Of a DNA stretch of 64,000 nucleotides, positions 63,016 through 64,000 are shown in pieces. A program made the position numbers and the translations under genes. The notes under the pieces are model-generated. The model saw only the letters and a program-made list of their open reading frames with translations, made no database searches and was not told where the DNA came from. The DNA comes from Granulicella arctica (GTDB lineage: Bacteria > Acidobacteriota > Terriglobia > Terriglobales > Acidobacteriaceae), in NCBI RefSeq assembly GCF_013410065.1, contig NZ_JACCCW010000002.1, forward strand, positions 1,488,001 to 1,552,000, given 5' to 3'. Numbering within the stretch: the stretch's first letter is position 1; each line of letters begins with the position of its first letter.

Positions 63016-64000
63016 ATGGAAGATCAGCGATACAAGCTAGCCGGTATTCTGATGGCTTTAGTCGGCCCGGTCGTAGGCTTCGCGCAACAGCCTTGCACAA
63101 CAGGCGTTCGTATTGAAGGCACCGTTACAGATACAACAGGAGCAGCGATTGCTGAAGCCTTGGCTCAAACGGCCGACGGAGAAAAAACGACAACAGATAC
63201 CGCGGGACGATTCGTACTTCCCTGCGTGCCCGTCAGTGCAACGATGGTCACGGTACAAGCTGATGGGTTTAATCCAGGCACAGCCAAAACCGATGAACAG
63301 CCCGGAGATATCGCGCAGATCCATCTCAAGTTGGCAGTAGCTCAGGTTGAAACGAATGTGGTGGTAACTGCTGACCCCACCGCAATGGACGCCGATAATG
63401 GCGCCGGGACAAGAACTCTCTCTACTCAGGAAATACAGCAGCTTCCCGATGATCCAGATGACCTTCTGTTGCAACTTCAGTTGCTCGCATCGAGCGGCGG
63501 CGGCTCCTCCTCATCAGCTACAGTCGTCGTCGATGGATTCCAGAACGGAAGTGCAATGCCCCCCAAAGACACCATCGCATCGATTCGCGTGAACCCAGAC
63601 CCCTTCTCGCCAGAATATGAAAGGTCTTCCTCTGAGGGAGGCCGCATTGAGATTACTACCAAGCCCGGATCCGACTTATTTCATGGAGCGCTCTTTCTTA
63701 CCGACAGCGACGGCAGCTTCAATGCAACCGATCCATTCTCTGTAACTGCAACCCCTGCTGGAAAACGTCGCTATGGCTTTGAACTAAGTGGTCCAATCGT
63801 TCAAAAGAAAAGCGGCTTTACACTCGCTCTTGAAAAACGTGATATTGATGAGTTCAATGTCGTAAACGCCACGACAATGGACGCGAACGGCAATCAGACT
63901 CTATTGCAACAGACAGTCTCAGCACCGCAGAGGCTTTGGATTGCCTCTTCTCGCGGCGATTGGCAGATAACTCCGAAAAATGTCACGACGCTTTCCTACT
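63016..64000 (+). CDS. TonB-dependent receptor (Oar-like), N-terminal part, cut by window edge
   Basis: The open frame of 328 codons runs to the window end. It has a signal peptide (GILMALVGPVVGFAQQ), a carboxypeptidase-regulatory-like domain (VRIEGTVTDTTGAAIAEALA, TAGRFVLPCVPVS), then a plug-like region (LSTQEIQQLPDDPDDLLLQL; GGRIEITTKPGSDLFHG). AGAGG lies about ten bases before the ATG. It follows the LytS/LytTR pair, which may regulate it. Same general family as 44156-48172. Confidence 0.85.
   Translation, partial: MEDQRYKLAGILMALVGPVVGFAQQPCTTGVRIEGTVTDTTGAAIAEALAQTADGEKTTTDTAGRFVLPCVPVSATMVTVQADGFNPGTAKTDEQPGDIAQIHLKLAVAQVETNVVVTADPTAMDADNGAGTRTLSTQEIQQLPDDPDDLLLQLQLLASSGGGSSSSATVVVDGFQNGSAMPPKDTIASIRVNPDPFSPEYERSSSEGGRIEITTKPGSDLFHGALFLTDSDGSFNATDPFSVTATPAGKRRYGFELSGPIVQKKSGFTLALEKRDIDEFNVVNATTMDANGNQTLLQQTVSAPQRLWIASSRGDWQITPKNVTTLSY

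Overview
The window looks like a chromosomal segment of an Acidobacteriota bacterium of the Terriglobia (Granulicella/Edaphobacter/Terriglobus type). This is inferred from family content: an ADOP-type FtsX/MacB permease behind a PadR regulator, two Oar-like TonB-dependent receptors with an N-terminal carboxypeptidase-regulatory domain, a membrane-anchored PD40/WD40-like regulator, and a TPR-secretin-cohesin fusion with GspG-like pseudopilins. No 16S rRNA is present to settle the genus.

Left part (about 1-30 kb): high GC at third codon positions, mostly housekeeping genes. It starts inside ispG, then two small membrane proteins, a superinfection-immunity-like small protein, a GT2/MFS pair, queF, a periplasmic M48 protease, and a type II secretion-like trio (secretin plus two pseudopilins, minus strand). 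Next come smpB, pepA, argS (convergent with pepA over a shared terminator), a flippase-like membrane protein, a polytopic membrane protein, tRNA-Lys(TTT), a receiver/RsbRD-like regulator with a divergent group of small proteins, and an LPS-heptose block (ATP-grasp, hldE, GT9, DUF4254). It ends with a TPR/YvcK pair, a VOC protein, a GNAT acetyltransferase, rlmN and an M16 peptidase. Intergenic spaces carry several dispersed repeat families; one copy sits in frame inside rlmN.

Middle (about 30-34 kb): a TetR / aldo-keto reductase divergent pair, then a decay zone with a metallo-beta-lactamase fragment, a frameshifted IS5-type element with recognisable terminal inverted repeats, and an IS110/IS116-type transposase remnant.

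Right part (about 33.5-64 kb): accessory catabolic content with less extreme codon bias. A secreted GH30 glycosidase on the plus strand faces a five-gene minus-strand series: TonB receptor, Rieske oxygenase, Tat-exported MBL-fold hydrolase, GDPD-like protein, and a 1651-residue secreted protein joining GH28 polygalacturonase and CE8 pectin methylesterase with Fn3 modules. This suggests plant cell wall (xylan/pectin) use. Divergent from it are a PD40 sensor-regulator and a group that fits extracellular purine nucleoside salvage: a NUP-type nucleoside protein, a GDPD, a secreted adenosine deaminase, and an AzgA-like purine permease broken by three nonsense codons. The window ends with PadR + ADOP permease, a LysR remnant, a LytS/LytTR two-component pair, and the start of a second TonB receptor.

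The strongest candidates for something undescribed are the GH28-CE8 fusion together with its Rieske/MBL/GDPD neighbours, the secretin-cohesin fusion, the rlmN repeat insertion, and a composite intergenic repeat at 1.83-1.99 kb and 27.03-27.20 kb.
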